A stretch of 33,509 bases of DNA from NCBI GenBank assembly GCA_947448675.1, contig CANFOR010000004.1:1-33509 (forward strand), given 5' to 3'. The stretch is from Betaproteobacteria bacterium. GTDB taxonomy: Bacteria; Pseudomonadota; Gammaproteobacteria; Burkholderiales; Burkholderiaceae_C. The translations under genes and the position numbers were made by a program. Below are positions 32,401 to 33,509 of the stretch, piece after piece; the first letter of the stretch is position 1, and each line of letters begins with the position of its first letter. Under the pieces are notes generated by a model, which saw only the letters and a list, made by a program, of their open reading frames with translations, was not told where the DNA came from and searched no databases.

Positions 32401-33509
32401 CGTTGCGTTGAGCTTTGCAAGTTGGGGTGCCCAGCCCGCTCCAGCTTCTTCCCATCTCTCGTTTCGGGTTGCACCGTGTTTTGCAAGCGTCTGAACCATC
32501 GCCCGAACCCGGCCATCGTGCGCCTGCTTTGCCAAGCCCTCCGGCACTTTGGGGGCCGCTAGTAGCACGTCCGCAAGTTGGTCCAGGGCGGCGTAGCTCT
32601 CAAGGCTAAGCCCTTGGGCAGGGTACTTAAGGAACGTGCCTACTGCGTGCGATTTCTCATCAAGAGTCTGTATCGCTGTGTCCAATAACTTGGACGCAGT
32701 GCCCAGGTCGTCGCTCCAACTGGGGGACCACTCTGACTTTCCAATCGATGCTAGCGGGTGACCGCTCAACGGACCGAGGTCTGATGCCATGGCTGCAATG
32801 CGCCTGGAAGTCTCTCGCAATGCATCCAAGTCCTCGCGAGAATGGGTCAGCGCGTCAGGCCACGGCATGGTCGATGGCTTTTTACCGGAAAACTGGATGC
32901 ATGTCCCGATGGCGTCAAACGTGGTGAGTCCATTGGGGTACGGGCGGTGGAGGGCCTCCACAAGTCCGTTCAGCTCCTGGCGCAATTGCCCAAGACGTTC
33001 TGCCTCGCGAGACCAGTCACTGGCCGTACGCTCTCCATTGATTAGAAGCGCTTGTCCCAACTGCTGAAGTACTTCAACTTTCTTGGCTTTCGATGAGTGC
33101 AATTCCAGGCAAAAGGGGCCGAGCCCGATTGCGTTGAGGCGTCGGTGGACCACTTCCAGCGCAGCCATCTTCTCGGAGACAAAGAGGACAGTCTTGCCTT
33201 TTGCCAGGTTGTGCGCAATCAGGTTGGTGATGGTCTGGCTCTTGCCTGTGCCGGGCGGACCTTCCAGCACCAAGTCTCTGCCTGCGTCGATAGCGCAGAT
33301 AGCTTTTAGCTGCGACGAATCAGCCAGAAGTGGAGTGAGGATGTCCTGAGGCTTGTGGGTGGCGTCTAGGTTCTCGAACTCACCGTTTCGGTCCTCGCGC
33401 GCGAAAGCTTCCCCCGGGTTGTCAATCAGATGCTTGACGACGCGATTACCCTTGAGTTGCTCGGTGCGGTCCTGCAAGTCCTTCCACATGAGGTACTTCT
33501 TGAACGAAA
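29431..33509 (-). CDS. DUF4011-type superfamily 1 helicase with Vsr/MTES_1575-like nuclease and DUF3320 domains; N-terminus cut by window edge
   Basis: About 1,358 codons are visible and the frame is open at the right edge, so the true start lies outside. Order of parts in the visible protein: end of the DUF4011 region, Walker A GPPGTGKSQTITNLIA (near 33240), a long helical middle, and Walker B FDLVVFDEASQIP (near 31330) with GDPKQLPPTNFF. Next come NVQGDERDVIFFS and the SF1 motif VI region LNVAISRAREAVVIY. A PD-(D/E)xK-type nuclease segment follows (YRIDIGVVDP, then LVGIECDGRTYHS, with DRDRLRQHILEGLGW, near 30210-30365), and finally a DUF3320 tail (ISEAVLFRKVARAWGLERTG). This architecture matches single-gene DUF4011-helicase-Vsr proteins reported as anti-phage systems (called Hhe, as I recall). 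The defence role here is inferred. It is convergent with tgt, 13 bases apart. Confidence 0.85.
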   Translation of the reverse strand, partial: SFKKYLMWKDLQDRTEQLKGNRVVKHLIDNPGEAFAREDRNGEFENLDATHKPQDILTPLLADSSQLKAICAIDAGRDLVLEGPPGTGKSQTITNLIAHNLAKGKTVLFVSEKMAALEVVHRRLNAIGLGPFCLELHSSKAKKVEVLQQLGQALLINGERTASDWSREAERLGQLRQELNGLVEALHRPYPNGLTTFDAIGTCIQFSGKKPSTMPWPDALTHSREDLDALRETSRRIAAMASDLGPLSGHPLASIGKSEWSPSWSDDLGTASKLLDTAIQTLDEKSHAVGTFLKYPAQGLSLESYAALDQLADVLLAAPKVPEGLAKQAHDGRVRAMVQTLAKHGATRNERWEEAGAGWAPQLAKLNATELAAKWSQAKLAWWPKSLLAKRAFSGNLVAFRANSKRPTDAQIEPMLDALEKVNEEDKLLLSMHAEAESLLQGAYNGIKTDWDVLKQHEQWAQKFTEAVTRVAGTDDHAIGALRLSLQGLVSENRALLTPCGPVGRALLAFRDAWRDLRLKKDALDALAQPTSPLSGPADADAALSRMRGILTGWALAKQQLRPWCLWRSVRDKAMAQGLQGLVTSLEGGAVELRDVEAHFDHSYSNWWLKKIIDIDPILRGFSSTDHERKIREFRQADEKFQKLTEKYIAATLSGRIPTATGAMVGADSELGRLRRELQKQRKHMPVRQLVQGLPTLLPKLKPCLLMSPLSVAQYLDAGYAPFDLVVFDEASQIPVWDAVGAIARGKQLVVVGDPKQLPPTNFFAKSTDTEGGGDEQVEDLESILDECLGAGMNRLSLQWHYRSRHESLITFSNVNYYDSRLVTFPSPVTDDIAVRFERIHGVYDRGATRTNRLEAEAVVKGIEKHYLTPAKPGLTIGVVTFNQPQQALIETLLDARRRANQELDRAIAARSQEPLFIKNLENVQGDERDVIFFSITFGPDSAGKTTMNFGPLNGEGGHRRLNVAISRAREAVVIYSSLMPEQIELSRVRAAGVRDLKHYLEFAIKGPRALAEQSMPTGMEPDSPFETAVIRILRNHNWEVHPQVGCSGYRIDIGVVDPRAPGRYLVGIECDGRTYHSGATARDRDRLRQHILEGLGWKIHRIWSTDWWLNPEGEVTKIMARLQALLADVEQPESEPVVEPTETVLAEPVAAAPAGTFDFQEEALPDVGTTTIRIYKPVVLDSNNPDKFYEHKVDWQLTEQMATVIDGEGPISEAVLFRKVARAWGLERTGSKIVERLRALVPQSASKTQEGPHTFYWPKSIEHASLSYYRIADGTAESKRHIDDLCVEEISALVMQVLHQTGSEPRQDVARSVCRLIGMARTTVDARVLLAIDNLKGMTKVAEVDGYLRITMQLLKQ

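Overview
The window looks like the chromosome of a betaproteobacterium in the order Burkholderiales, most likely Comamonadaceae. The support is two Bug/TctC-type tripartite tricarboxylate binding proteins, a tcuA-Bug pair, the recG-oxyR pair, GC-rich housekeeping genes (mnmA, queA, tgt) and proteobacterial LacI/ABC sugar-uptake genes. Species cannot be named from this alone. Coding density is very high: no stretch longer than about 180 bases lacks a gene, and I see no rRNA, tRNA, IS element, CRISPR array or replication origin.

Layout. 1-3110 (minus strand): a proline-rich TonB-like membrane protein, a Bug solute receptor and the N-terminal part of a tricarballylate-dehydrogenase-like flavoprotein. 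3143-5253 (plus): mnmA, a YggT-family membrane protein and a broken MNT-type nucleotidyltransferase. 5308-22114: a self-contained beta-glucan utilisation locus. 22152-25428 (minus): recG and oxyR. 25484-28149: queA facing a second Bug receptor and a vapBC toxin-antitoxin pair. 28218-29417: tgt. 29431-33509 (minus): a very large DUF4011-type helicase-nuclease that runs off the right edge.

The glucan locus is the main interest. It has a lipoprotein GH17 enzyme with a C-terminal binding domain, an outer-membrane porin, a secreted GH81 endo-beta-1,3-glucanase followed by a 2OG-Fe(II) dioxygenase, a large multidomain lipoprotein with a carbohydrate-binding-like domain, a GH30 enzyme without a signal peptide, a complete ABC sugar importer (binding protein, two permeases, ATPase), a GH1 beta-glucosidase and a LacI-family regulator. 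The enzyme set fits laminarin-like beta-1,3/1,6-glucan. Inferred route: GH17/GH81 cut the polymer outside or in the periplasm, the porin and ABC importer bring in oligosaccharides, and GH30 and GH1 finish them in the cytoplasm. There is no TonB-dependent SusC-like receptor or SusD partner in the locus.

Three perfect copies and one near copy of the palindrome TGAAAGCGCTTTCA occur in the window, each in front of a glucan transcription unit and each directly downstream of a candidate -10 box. This is what a local LacI-type repressor circuit would look like. By eye, the glucan locus and the helicase gene are less GC-rich than the flanking housekeeping genes, which suggests lateral acquisition.
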